From: Alphaproteobacteria bacterium
GTDB lineage: Bacteria > Pseudomonadota > Alphaproteobacteria > UBA7985 > JAUIBT01
NCBI GenBank assembly: GCA_030428565.1
Contig: JAUIDR010000022.1
Span: 1 to 49,751 of the forward strand
Length of the DNA: 49,751 nt
Direction of reading: 5' to 3'
In this document: positions 42,327 through 49,751 of the stretch, one piece after another
Position numbering within the stretch: the stretch's first letter is position 1
Layout of the letters: each line of letters begins with the position of its first letter
The notes under the pieces: model-generated
Databases searched by the model: none
The model's input: only the letters and a program-made list of their open reading frames with translations
What the model was told of the DNA's origin: nothing
Translations under genes and position numbers: made by a program

Positions 42327-42755
42327 TTATGACAAGGATACGAGGCGCGCCGTGCCGCGTAGGTCGGCAATGCGCGTGCCGCTGTCATCATCGACGCTAA
42401 CATCCAAAATCACGCTGCGGCCAGCGCGCGAGCGTTCGGTTGCGGTCGCAGTCAAGCGGGTGCCGAGCGGGGCGGGACGCAGGAAATTGACGGTGCAAAC
42501 CTGTGTCACCGCGGGCTGACCGTATGCGCTTGCGGCGATACCGCAGGCGGCATCGGCCAGGCTGAATATCACCCCGCCGTGGCAGGTGCCGTGCTCCTGA
42601 ACGACCGTATCTTGCACAACATAGCGCAGCACGACGTGGCCGCTGCGCCCTTCGACCAGCTCAACGCCCAGCAGGGCCATGAGCCGGTCTTTGGCAAAGA
42701 TATCGCGCACGCGTTGCGCACTTGGGTCTGGGCTATCCGGTTGCCTCAAAGTCAC
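42327..42755 (-). CDS. PaaI-type hotdog-fold thioesterase
   Basis: A 142-residue hotdog protein. The family core is HGTCHGGVIFSLADAACGIAAS, in which the loop before the long helix carries the catalytic acid region, followed by VTQVCTVNFLRPAPLGTRL. PaaI-type enzymes hydrolyse aryl- or acyl-CoA thioesters. The GTG at 42755 overlaps the fahA stop as GTGA and has GAGGTCGAG before it, so translation is coupled to fahA; the longer frame to 42794 would lie inside fahA. Presence in a homogentisate operon is not essential to that pathway and suggests clearing of stalled aryl-CoA or use of a CoA-linked precursor. Confidence 0.82.
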   Translation of the reverse strand: MTLRQPDSPDPSAQRVRDIFAKDRLMALLGVELVEGRSGHVVLRYVVQDTVVQEHGTCHGGVIFSLADAACGIAASAYGQPAVTQVCTVNFLRPAPLGTRLTATATERSRAGRSVILDVSVDDDSGTRIADLRGTARLVSLS

Positions 42756-44002
42756 GCCTCGACCTCCAATGCGGGCAAGATGCTGCCCTTGCATGAGCCA
42801 AAGCCGACGCGGTAGCCTTCGCCTTGAGCATGGCCATGAAGCGCAAGCGTGTCGCCATCCTCGATGAAGCGGCGGGTCTGGCCGTCGTCCAGTGTCAGGG
42901 GCTCTTTGCCGCCCCAGGTTAGCTCCAGAAGCGAGCCGAACTGGTGCTTTTCAGGCCCTGAAATCGTTCCTGATCCCAGCAAATCACCCGTGCGCATGGC
43001 ACAGCCCGACGAGCTGTGGTGCGCCAGTTGTTGGGCCGCCGAATAGTACATGTGGCGGTAGTTGGTCTGGCAAATCACACTCGGTGCGCCACCCTTGGCT
43101 GTCATGCTCACTCCCAGTTCGATATCATAGAGCATGGGGCTGGTATCTTGCAGGTGGGGCAGCAGCGGCTTTTCGCGCTCGGGCGTGGCGCAACGGAAGG
43201 GCTCCAGCGCGGCCTTGGTGACGACCCAAGGCGAGATCGTGGTCGCAAAGGCTTTGGCTTGGAAGGGTCCCAGCGGTTGGTACTCCCAGGCTTGAATATC
43301 GCGCGCCGACCAGTCGTTGAGTAGCACATAGCCAAAAATCATGGCGTCGGCTTCATCGACACTGACCGGCTGGCCCATTGGGGAGGGCAGCCCCACCACG
43401 GCGCCCATCTCCAGCTCGATATCCAGGCGCTGGCAGGGGCCAAAGCTGGGCAGCGCGGCGTCGGGGGCTTTGGTCTGGCCCAGGGGACGGCGAATGTCCG
43501 TGCCCGAGACAACCACCGTAGAAGCGCGGCCGTTGTATCCGATGGGGATGTGCAGCCAGTTGGGCGGCAGCGCGTTTTCGGGGCCGCGGAACATGGTGCC
43601 GACGTTGGTTGCGTGTTGTTTGCCCGCGTAGAAGTCGGTGTATTCGCTGACTTGAAACGGCAAGTGCAATTGCACTTCAGCGGCATCGTGTAGGGCGGCC
43701 GTGACCATCGCGCGGCTGTCTTGGTTGGCCGCATCATCGGCTAGAAGGCGGGTCAGACCATCGCGCACCGCCTGCCAAGCTTCGGGGCCTTTGGCCATGA
43801 AACCATTGAGGGCGGGTTCGTCAAAGCCGCAAGCGGGCAGCAGGTTGGCGGCCTCAAGAGCGGCAAGGTCCAACACTTTATCGCCGATCGCCGTGGCACA
43901 ACGCGGCGCACCGCCGTTTGAAAAGACCCCGAAGGGCAGATTGTTGAGCGGGAAGGGGCATTGCGGATCGTTGGCAGAAGCGATCCAAGAGGGCTTGAGC
44001 AT
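42752..44002 (-). CDS. fahA: Fumarylacetoacetase
   Basis: A 416-residue hydrolase of the last step of homogentisate breakdown: fumarylacetoacetate to fumarate plus acetoacetate. The catalytic region reads D123-FYAGKQ-H130-ATNVG, with H130 matching the general base of the mammalian enzyme. The metal-binding segments LDIELEMGAVVG, DWSARDIQAWEYQPLGPF and the C-terminal GDLLGSGTISGPE are present. It lies 20 bp after maiA and overlaps the thioesterase gene by 4 bp. Confidence 0.95.
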   Translation of the reverse strand: MLKPSWIASANDPQCPFPLNNLPFGVFSNGGAPRCATAIGDKVLDLAALEAANLLPACGFDEPALNGFMAKGPEAWQAVRDGLTRLLADDAANQDSRAMVTAALHDAAEVQLHLPFQVSEYTDFYAGKQHATNVGTMFRGPENALPPNWLHIPIGYNGRASTVVVSGTDIRRPLGQTKAPDAALPSFGPCQRLDIELEMGAVVGLPSPMGQPVSVDEADAMIFGYVLLNDWSARDIQAWEYQPLGPFQAKAFATTISPWVVTKAALEPFRCATPEREKPLLPHLQDTSPMLYDIELGVSMTAKGGAPSVICQTNYRHMYYSAAQQLAHHSSSGCAMRTGDLLGSGTISGPEKHQFGSLLELTWGGKEPLTLDDGQTRRFIEDGDTLALHGHAQGEGYRVGFGSCKGSILPALEVEA

Positions 44003-44022
44003 GGGCTGTCCTATTTTCTGTG

Positions 44023-44655
44023 TCAGCGCGGGGCGTCTGGCTGTTGGTCGGGATGGGCGGCCTGGAAAGCAGGCAGCGCCAAGCAGCGCTGCTCGATCTC
44101 GACCAGGCGGTCAAAGGGGCTAAGGTCCATATCCCAGCGCCGCGCGTTGTAGAGTTGCGGCACGAGGCAGATATCCGCCAGGCCCGGTTTATCGCCGAAG
44201 CAATAGGCGCCGTTTGGCTCGATTTGGGCCTGGAAGGCCTCAAAGCCACGTGCCATCCAATAGCGCATCCAGTCAACGGCTTGTTCTTGGCTGGCACCCA
44301 GCGCCTTGACGCGTTCAACCACGCGCAGATTGTTGATGGGGTGAATGTCGGTGGCGATGACCAGAGCGGCCGCGCGCGCCTTGGCGCGTTGCCAGGGATC
44401 AGCGGGCAAAAGCGCAGGGACGGAATGCGTTTCATCCAGCCAGTCCAAGATAGCCAGGGATTGGCTAAGGCGTTGCCCATCGGCTAGCTCAAGGCAGGGT
44501 ACGCCCTGACCGGGATTGACCGTAGCATAAGCGCCAGAGTTTTGCTCGCCAGCCACAAGGTCAATCGGCCGGATTTCGACCTCAAGGCCTTTCATCGCCA
44601 AAGCGATCCGCACGCGATAGGCGGTGGTTGAGCGCCAGTAACTATAAAGGATCAT
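44023..44655 (-). CDS. maiA: Maleylacetoacetate isomerase (zeta-class GST)
   Basis: A 210-residue glutathione-dependent enzyme that isomerises maleylacetoacetate to fumarylacetoacetate. The zeta-class motif, usually SSCxxRVRIAL, reads RSTTAYRVRIAL here, keeping a hydroxyl side chain and dropping the cysteine. The thioredoxin-like domain (1-80) includes NPGQGVPCLEL and QSLAILDWLDE. The C-terminal helical domain has DIHPINNLRV and CFGDKPGLADICLVPQLYNA. It is between hmgA (23-bp gap) and fahA (20-bp gap). Confidence 0.93.
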   Translation of the reverse strand: MILYSYWRSTTAYRVRIALAMKGLEVEIRPIDLVAGEQNSGAYATVNPGQGVPCLELADGQRLSQSLAILDWLDETHSVPALLPADPWQRAKARAAALVIATDIHPINNLRVVERVKALGASQEQAVDWMRYWMARGFEAFQAQIEPNGAYCFGDKPGLADICLVPQLYNARRWDMDLSPFDRLVEIEQRCLALPAFQAAHPDQQPDAPR

Positions 44656-44678
44656 GGCTTATATCACTCCGTCTTGCC

Positions 44679-46034
44679 TCACTTCAGGCCGGGGGTGCCA
44701 TCAAATTTCTTCTCCAAGCTATCCCAGCAATCGATGTAGTCGTCTTGCAGGGGGGCTTCGTTGGCTGCAAAGGCGGTCAAGTGCTGGGGAAAGCGGGTCT
44801 CGAACATGAAGGACATGGTGTTATCCAGCTTTTCGGGGGCTAGGTCGCTGTTCGACGCGCGCTCGAAGGCGTCGCGGTCGGGGCCGTGCGGGATCATCAT
44901 GTTGTGCAAGCTGAGGCCGCCAGGCACGAAGCCCTGGGGCTTGGCGTCGTATTGACCGTAGATGTTCCCCATCAACTCGGACATGATATTCTTGTGATAC
45001 CAGGGCGGACGGAAGGTGTTTTCCATGACCATCCAACGTTCGCGGAACAGTACAAAGTCGATATTGGCGGTGCCGGGTTGGCCCGACGGGGCGGTCAGCA
45101 CGGTGAAAATCGAGGGGTCTGGGTGGTCGAATAGGATTGAACCGACGGGGCAATAGCTGCGCAGGTCGTATTTGACCGGCGCATAATTGCCGTGCCAGGC
45201 CACGACATCCAGCGGCGAATGACCAATTTCGGTCTTATGAAACTGGCCGCACCATTTAATCGTGATGCTTGAGGGGGCCTCGCGGTCCTCGAAAGCGGCC
45301 ACCGGAGACTTGAAATCGCGGGGGTTGGCCATGCAGTTGGCCCCGATGGGGCCGCGGCCTGGCAGCTCAAACTTTTGGCCGTAGTTCTCACAGACAAAGC
45401 CACGCGCCGGGCCTTCTAACACCTCGACCCTGAACACCAAGCCGCGCGGAATGATGGCGATTTCCTTGGGCTCGATGTCGAAAACGCCCAATTCGGTACA
45501 AAATCGCAGGCGGCCTTCTTGCGGCACGACCAACAGCTCGCTGTCGGCGGAAAAGAAGTAGTCGTCCTGCATAGAAGCGGTGGCTAGGTAGATGTGGCTT
45601 GCCATGCCAACTTGCGTGTTAACATCGCCCGCGGTGGTCATGGTGCGCATGCCGGTCACGAAGGTCAGATCTTCGCCGCTGTGGGGGACGGGATCCCAGC
45701 GATATTGGCCCAAGGAGATCACATCCGGGTCGATATTGGGTGCAGAGCGCCAATGGGGCATATCGATCTTTTGGTAGCGCTTGGAATGCTTGACCGAGGG
45801 GCGGATGCGATAGCACCAGGTGCGTTCGTTTTGGTGGGCAGGCGCGGTAAAGGCGGTGCCAGAGAGCTGCTCGCCATAGAGACCATAATCACAGCGTTGG
45901 GGCGAATTCATGCCTTGCGGCAGCGCACCAGGCAGCGCCTCGCTCTCAAAGCTGTTGCCAAAGCCGGATTGATAGCCCTTGTGTGGTCCCTCCAAGGATG
46001 GGGCCTGCGTTAGGCCGCTGATGGTAAGGCTCAT
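44679..46034 (-). CDS. hmgA: Homogentisate 1,2-dioxygenase
   Basis: A 451-residue Fe(II) ring-cleaving dioxygenase converting homogentisate to maleylacetoacetate. The iron ligands can be placed: H347 and E353 in [12 protein letters not shown] and H383 in PHGPD. The spacing of 6 and 36 residues equals that of human H335/E341/H371. Other family segments are [29 protein letters not shown] and [15 protein letters not shown]. The ATG at 46034 follows AGAGGAAACGAGC; the frame open to 46088 adds a polar tail with no family match. Confidence 0.96.
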   Translation of the reverse strand: MSLTISGLTQAPSLEGPHKGYQSGFGNSFESEALPGALPQGMNSPQRCDYGLYGEQLSGTAFTAPAHQNERTWCYRIRPSVKHSKRYQKIDMPHWRSAPNIDPDVISLGQYRWDPVPHSGEDLTFVTGMRTMTTAGDVNTQVGMASHIYLATASMQDDYFFSADSELLVVPQEGRLRFCTELGVFDIEPKEIAIIPRGLVFRVEVLEGPARGFVCENYGQKFELPGRGPIGANCMANPRDFKSPVAAFEDREAPSSITIKWCGQFHKTEIGHSPLDVVAWHGNYAPVKYDLRSYCPVGSILFDHPDPSIFTVLTAPSGQPGTANIDFVLFRERWMVMENTFRPPWYHKNIMSELMGNIYGQYDAKPQGFVPGGLSLHNMMIPHGPDRDAFERASNSDLAPEKLDNTMSFMFETRFPQHLTAFAANEAPLQDDYIDCWDSLEKKFDGTPGLK

Positions 46035-46096
46035 GCTCGTTTCCTCTCTCTCTTCGGATTGCTTTTGTTCGTTTCGCTGTCCTTGCAACAGGGCGT

Positions 46097-46282
46097 CTAG
46101 CGTTGTGGTTCTAAGGACAAGGCGGCGTCTTCGATGCAGGCTTTGACCAGCCTCATGTCGCCCAGACGGTGGGCCAGCAACAAGGCTAGCTTGGCCAAAT
46201 AGACTTGGCTTTGTTCAGGCCCAACTTGGTCGATCTTCTGGGCCAACAGCTCATAGGTCTTTTCAAGCTCGGCGGGGGTCAT
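46097..46282 (-). CDS. Small DUF2783-like protein
   Basis: A 61-residue, mostly helical protein ([18 protein letters not shown] ... [20 protein letters not shown]). It matches from memory the DUF2783 family, which is regularly found between a FAD monooxygenase and homogentisate dioxygenase. Its ATG overlaps the hydroxylase stop by 4 bp (ATGA), so it is made together with it. The longer upstream frame (to 46408) lies inside the hydroxylase gene and is rejected. Function not established; a small partner of the hydroxylase is the obvious hypothesis. Confidence 0.78.
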   Translation of the reverse strand: MTPAELEKTYELLAQKIDQVGPEQSQVYLAKLALLLAHRLGDMRLVKACIEDAALSLEPQR

Positions 46283-48003
46283 GCGGGGGCCTCTTGAGAT
46301 GGGGTGGGAAGGTACAAGACCTGGGCCAGGCCTTGGATGATTTCCGCGTCTTGGGCCTGGAACCAACGCCCGCCCACGTGCCTGTCCGGGCGTACAAGGT
46401 AGGCGCAAGAAGGACCGGCGGCCAAGATTTTGGCAGCGGGCGAACTAGGCTCAAGTAGCGTGACGCGCAGATCATCACCGGTGAGCCCCAAGCCGTCCTG
46501 CGCATCCGCCAAGCGCTGCAAGATGCGATCAGCCAAGTCGGGGTCAAAACAGATAAGGCTAAATCCCGGCCCCAGGGTATCACTCAAGAAGCCATCGCCC
46601 ATGTGGCAGTCTGGCAGGTGCGCGCCGACTTCGGGCCCGCCGTCAAAGGCAGGATCGTCGCCTAGGACCGCCGGGCTCTGGCTATAGGTGTAGGCCGTAA
46701 ATTGGCGTGGATTGGCGAGTTGACCGGCGAAATCATGGGTCAAGGCCAGCGACAAGGCGGCATCGCGCATGACCTGCCAGCCTTGGCTTGACGGTGTCAT
46801 GAAGCGCGCGCTTTTGCTGGCGTTGGCAAAGACATCCAGCGTGGCCCCGCGCCGTTCAGGCGTGTAGCTTTCCAGCAGGTCGGCCCCCGCTTTTCCCTTC
46901 AGCAGCCAACCCAGCTTCCAACCGATGTTGGCGGCGTCGGCCAGGCCATTGTTGAGGCCACGAACGCCAAAAATCGGCACGATGTGGGCGCTATCGCCGA
47001 CAAAGAACACCCGCCCGTCGCGGTAATCGTCCAGTGCCAAGGTGTTGGCGGAATAGACGCTCCACCACTCCAGCTCCCAGGCCCCGTCGTAGCCGATTTC
47101 GGCTAGGACCGAGGCCACGCTGGTGCGCACGGCCTCTTCGCGGGTGGCGTCTTCGTTTCTCTCACCATCGCTGAGCTGGTAGTCGATACGCCAAATGTTG
47201 TCGGGCTGGCGGTGGATTAGGACCGTGCCGCCCGGGCGGCATTTGGGATCGAAAAGCGCCCGGCGAATGGTGGGATAGTCGTGCTCCATCTGCACATCGG
47301 CGATAACATAGCGGCCTTCGAAGTTCTCGCCCTGTAAACGCAGACCGCGCAAGCGGCGGATGGACGAGCGCGCGCCGTCGCAGGCCAGCACCCAGTCCGC
47401 CGATAGTTCATAATCGCCCAAGTCTTCGCTGTACGGATCGCGCAAGCTCAAGGTCGCGCCCTGGCCGGTCTCAAGCGCTCGGTCTTGGATCGCCACGACC
47501 TCGGTCTGCCAGCGGGTCTCGATCAAAGGGTTGTCGGCCACAGCTTGCCATAAGTACTGCTCGATGTACTGCTGTTGCAGGTTGTACATAGGCCGATATT
47601 TCTCATCGCTGCTATCGGGCATGTGGAATTCAAGGATTTGCTGACCACGATAAAAAGAACGCCCCATGGTCCAGCCGAGCGACTTATCCAAGAAGGCTTT
47701 TGCCGCGCCCAAGCGCTCTAGGATGTAGAAGCTGGGGCGACCGATGCAAATCGCGCGGCTGCCGTCGTTGAAGGTGGCTTTGTTGTCCAGCAAGATGCAG
47801 GCCTGGCCCTCTTTGGCCAGCGCCAAGGCAGCCGTCATACCGACCGGGCCCGCACCCACGATGGCAACCGGGGTAGCGCTAGCCAGCGGCACACCATGGC
47901 GTTGGCGCCGGGGTGCCTCGAACTGCGGATAGCTGAAATAGAGCGAGTCGGTCTCTGCGCGTCCTTGCGGTCTCACCAGCGGTCCCCCCTGACCTTGTGT
48001 CAT
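46279..48003 (-). CDS. FAD-dependent aromatic hydroxylase (MhpA/PheA-like group)
   Basis: A 574-residue class A flavoprotein monooxygenase. The N-terminal Rossmann motif is GAGPVG near 50-55, the central DG-type segment is LACDGARSSIRRLRGL, and the second FAD motif is GDSAHIVPIFGVRGLNNGLADAANIGWKL. The C-terminal thioredoxin-like domain (about 440-574) is usual for MhpA-like enzymes. An N-terminal extension of about 45 residues includes TDSLYFSYPQFEAPRR. Heading the homogentisate operon, it most plausibly hydroxylates a monohydroxylated aryl acid such as 3-hydroxyphenylacetate to homogentisate. No 4-hydroxyphenylpyruvate dioxygenase gene is here. The substrate is inferred from context. Confidence 0.85.
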   Translation of the reverse strand: MTQGQGGPLVRPQGRAETDSLYFSYPQFEAPRRQRHGVPLASATPVAIVGAGPVGMTAALALAKEGQACILLDNKATFNDGSRAICIGRPSFYILERLGAAKAFLDKSLGWTMGRSFYRGQQILEFHMPDSSDEKYRPMYNLQQQYIEQYLWQAVADNPLIETRWQTEVVAIQDRALETGQGATLSLRDPYSEDLGDYELSADWVLACDGARSSIRRLRGLRLQGENFEGRYVIADVQMEHDYPTIRRALFDPKCRPGGTVLIHRQPDNIWRIDYQLSDGERNEDATREEAVRTSVASVLAEIGYDGAWELEWWSVYSANTLALDDYRDGRVFFVGDSAHIVPIFGVRGLNNGLADAANIGWKLGWLLKGKAGADLLESYTPERRGATLDVFANASKSARFMTPSSQGWQVMRDAALSLALTHDFAGQLANPRQFTAYTYSQSPAVLGDDPAFDGGPEVGAHLPDCHMGDGFLSDTLGPGFSLICFDPDLADRILQRLADAQDGLGLTGDDLRVTLLEPSSPAAKILAAGPSCAYLVRPDRHVGGRWFQAQDAEIIQGLAQVLYLPTPSQEAPA

Positions 48004-48039
48004 GCAAAGTCAGACTAGCGCGTAGAGGGGGCATCGTCT

Positions 48040-48081
48040 GTCCCCTTTTGCGGGTGACAGAATTTGCGGGTAAAGGGGGAC
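48040..48081. promoter_or_regulatory. Spaced inverted repeat upstream of the homogentisate operon
   Basis: GTCCCCTTT (48040-48048) and AAAGGGGGAC (48072-48081, one extra G) form a dyad with a 23-nt spacer, starting 37 bp before the hydroxylase ATG. Inside it tttgcgggt occurs twice (direct repeat). It could be an operator for the operon or a terminator-like stem for the gene ending at 48115; no T-run follows on the minus strand, which favours the first. Confidence 0.4.
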
Positions 48082-48114
48082 GGGCAAAGCAGGATGCAGC
48101 GAGCGCCGCGCCTG

Positions 48115-49257
48115 CTATTCGTTGGGGGTCTGTAGCAGGCTGCAAATATCGCTGACGCAATGGCCCGTATCGACGAAGAAATGGCGAACAAATGCCTCGC
48201 GCCCGGCGCAAAAGGCGTCTTCGCTTTGGCCCGCTATATGGGGCCTTATGGCATCAATCATGTCGTGAAGGCCGTGAAATTCGCGCCCCGAGTTCTCCAG
48301 GATTCCGGCAACGCTTTCATCAAAGTTATAGGCGCTGCATCGATGTAGGATCGGGATGCCCAAGGCGGCCGCTTCCAGCATGACCGAGCTATAGTCGCAT
48401 ACGACAAGATCAGCGCTGGGCAGCAACTCGTATGGATCGATGTTGACGACAAAGGCAACTTGCTTGGTCTTTTTCAACCTCTCTACGCTGGAGCTGAAAG
48501 CATCAAAGTCGAACGCGCCAGCAGGCTTGGCATCCGTTGCGAAACGATGGTTGGGCTTAGGACCAAAGAAGCCGCCATGGCAGGTGGCCAGAACCTGGGC
48601 ATCAGGAAAGGCGTTGCTGATCGCCTCAAGCATCGCAGCGCCAAAGGTCTTGAGGTTTGAGCTTGGCGTGTAGTGCGACGTAACCATGATGACCGGCTTG
48701 TCGCTGCTGAAGCCAAACCGCCGGAGGATCTCTTGCTTGGTACGGCGCTTCTTGGCTGGCGATGACGCGCGATATCTGGATAAGAGGTCCATACGCGGGT
48801 TGCCGAAATTGAAACGCTGTAGGCGATCAACGCCATTGCCAAGCACCTTATCGAGGTAGTCGAATTCGGCGGAACAGCGGCAGACGAAGGTATCTGCAAA
48901 GCTGGCCAATTCGCGTGTCCAGCCCACGTTGCCGTACATCATGCCGTGGCTGACATAGACCTTGTGTCCTTGCAGCTGCAACTTCGCCAAGGCTTCACTA
49001 TAGACGACGTAGCGCCAGCTTTGCTGTTCGGCTTCTTGCTGTGAAATCAGCGTGTCTTTGAATTCGCTATTGAGCTTCTGCCTGGGTTTTTCTGCTTGGG
49101 TTTGTGCGTTGCCCTGCAACTCGGCTGGGGCCCAAGAGTGCCCCAAAATACGAAAGCCCACGCCCCGCCGACGCAACTCGCGGGCAATGGGTTGAAAGCA
49201 GCGCCAGATGATGCGGGTTCCAACAACCAACAGGATTTGAGGGCTCTTAGAGGTCAT
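48115..49257 (-). CDS. GT-B-like CDP-glycerol glycerophosphotransferase-type protein
   Basis: A 380-residue protein with two Rossmann-like halves. The N-terminal half starts with PQILLVVGTRIIWRCFQPIARELRRRG. The C-terminal half has KPVIMVTSHYTP and the nucleotide-sugar-binding-like region DPYELLPSADLVVCDYSSVMLEAAALGIPILH, typical of CDP-glycerol glycerophosphotransferase-like (TagF/TagB-fold) enzymes of capsule and surface-polymer synthesis. The start is uncertain: ATG 49257 begins just before the first strand, while the frame is open to 49356. It is a lone gene at the edge of an AT-rich segment next to an IS66 end, so it may belong to an acquired surface-polysaccharide region extending right. 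Confidence 0.6.
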   Translation of the reverse strand: MTSKSPQILLVVGTRIIWRCFQPIARELRRRGVGFRILGHSWAPAELQGNAQTQAEKPRQKLNSEFKDTLISQQEAEQQSWRYVVYSEALAKLQLQGHKVYVSHGMMYGNVGWTRELASFADTFVCRCSAEFDYLDKVLGNGVDRLQRFNFGNPRMDLLSRYRASSPAKKRRTKQEILRRFGFSSDKPVIMVTSHYTPSSNLKTFGAAMLEAISNAFPDAQVLATCHGGFFGPKPNHRFATDAKPAGAFDFDAFSSSVERLKKTKQVAFVVNIDPYELLPSADLVVCDYSSVMLEAAALGIPILHRCSAYNFDESVAGILENSGREFHGLHDMIDAIRPHIAGQSEDAFCAGREAFVRHFFVDTGHCVSDICSLLQTPNE

Positions 49258-49501
49258 GGGAGCTAGCTGGTCCAGGGTTGATCTTGGCGACGGCAGGCCT
49301 GCGCCCCACCATTTGGCGACCGAAAGCAATGGTGTCCCCGACAGGAACCACACCAATGTCCAAAGCGATCTATGGACATTCGAAAGGCAAATTTATATAT
49401 CTGATAATAAGCAATAAAATTCAATCGACGTCCATCTATGTGTAAAAACGTGTAGGATGAGCCTCACATCAATTTGTCTCTAAAATGTCTCTGGAGAGTT
49501 T

Positions 49502-49624
49502 ATGACAACTAAACGCCAAAGGTTTGGTACTGTCCGCGAAATTGAGGCCTGGAAGCCCAAGCAGAACAATGACACCAAGTCCATTTCATTTTGCCAGGGC
49601 TTGTACGTTCGTGGGCAGTTGACG
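49502..49624 (+). pseudogene. N-terminal fragment of an interrupted gene, possibly an integrase
   Basis: An ATG behind GGAGAG opens a frame that crosses the IS end at 49625 and stops within it at 49664-49666, giving 54 residues of which the first 41 are host-encoded. The sequence (REIEAWKPKQ ... CQGLYVRG) faintly resembles the arm-type DNA-binding domain at the start of some tyrosine integrases, where a KP-rich helix end is followed by GLYLRV. This is weak. Flanking DNA (49380-49500) is distinctly AT-rich compared with the rest of the window. Confidence 0.4.
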
Positions 49625-49751
49625 GTAAGCGTCCGGTCTGACTGCGGTTGCTTTATTCAGCGTTGAAGCGCCAGGGCATGAGGTCTTCAATGCGGTTGGT
49701 CTTATGGTCCTGAATGCGTTCGAGAACCCATGTAAGCCAAGCTTCAGGATT
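49625..49751 (-). mobile_element. End of an IS66-family insertion sequence (cut by window edge)
   Basis: The sequence beginning GTAAGCG at 49625 matches the terminal inverted repeat start typical of IS66-family elements. Just inside it lies the C-terminal end of an IS66-type transposase on the minus strand. IS66 elements make 8-bp target duplications, so AGTTGACG (49617-49624) is the expected duplicate, to be matched at the other end beyond the window. Confidence 0.75.
49653..49751 (-). CDS. IS66-family transposase (TnpC), C-terminal fragment
   Basis: The last 32 codons of a gene that continues past the right edge, ending with TAA at 49653-49655. The tail [20 protein letters not shown] is the usual ending of the DDE transposase of IS66 elements (WLTxVLxRIxDHxxNRIxELLPW). 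Partial only because the window ends. Confidence 0.8.
   Translation of the reverse strand, partial: NPEAWLTWVLERIQDHKTNRIEDLMPWRFNAE

Overview
The window looks like a piece of an alphaproteobacterial chromosome. It encodes a GcrA-type cell-cycle regulator (25576-25962), which is a hallmark of the class. It also carries an IalB-family periplasmic protein, a TAXI-type binding protein, a GtsABC/MalK-like sugar importer and a TolC protein next to an isoaspartyl-methyltransferase-like gene, all common there. GC content is fairly high. A Rhodospirillales-like heterotroph is my best guess, but rank below class is not secured. I recognised no tRNA, rRNA or CRISPR array.

1-7051: a tightly overlapping catabolic operon. 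It encodes an enolase-superfamily epimerase/cycloisomerase, one permease and two ATPases of a peptide-type ABC importer, and a three-subunit amino-acid/opine-type oxidase (DAO-type flavoprotein, [2Fe-2S] ferredoxin-like subunit, FAD/NAD protein with a BFD-type cluster). The importer's binding protein and second permease presumably lie left of the window. 7175-10842: a multi-spanning membrane protein and an unrecognised 676-residue protein, transcribed divergently; an ATTC-N8-GAAT operator-like site lies just before the membrane protein gene. 11022-18627: a D-xylose-1-dehydrogenase-like SDR and an acyl-CoA synthetase (minus strand), then a complete monosaccharide ABC importer (plus strand).

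18686-30718 (all minus strand): an ABC exporter, two lipoproteins with an active and a degenerate M23 (LytM) domain, an operon gcrA-MFS-TAXI binding protein, msrA with a coupled unknown gene, cysK, tolC and a Pcm-like methyltransferase. 31185-39595 (plus strand): CoxE and a split XdhC pair (molybdoenzyme maturation), a Cx5R phosphatase with an MsbA-like exporter, and pntAB. 39690-42093: a cytochrome c, an IalB-family protein and a LuxR-type regulator.

42327-48003 (minus strand): a six-gene homogentisate operon: flavin hydroxylase, DUF2783-like protein, hmgA, maiA, fahA, thioesterase. It turns a hydroxylated aromatic acid into fumarate and acetoacetate. 48115-49257 is a GT-B-like glycerophosphotransferase-type gene. 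The right edge holds a short ORF cut by the end of an IS66-family element.

A pattern no single gene explains is the number of short tandem duplications (9-17 bp units), many of them at or just after stop codons.
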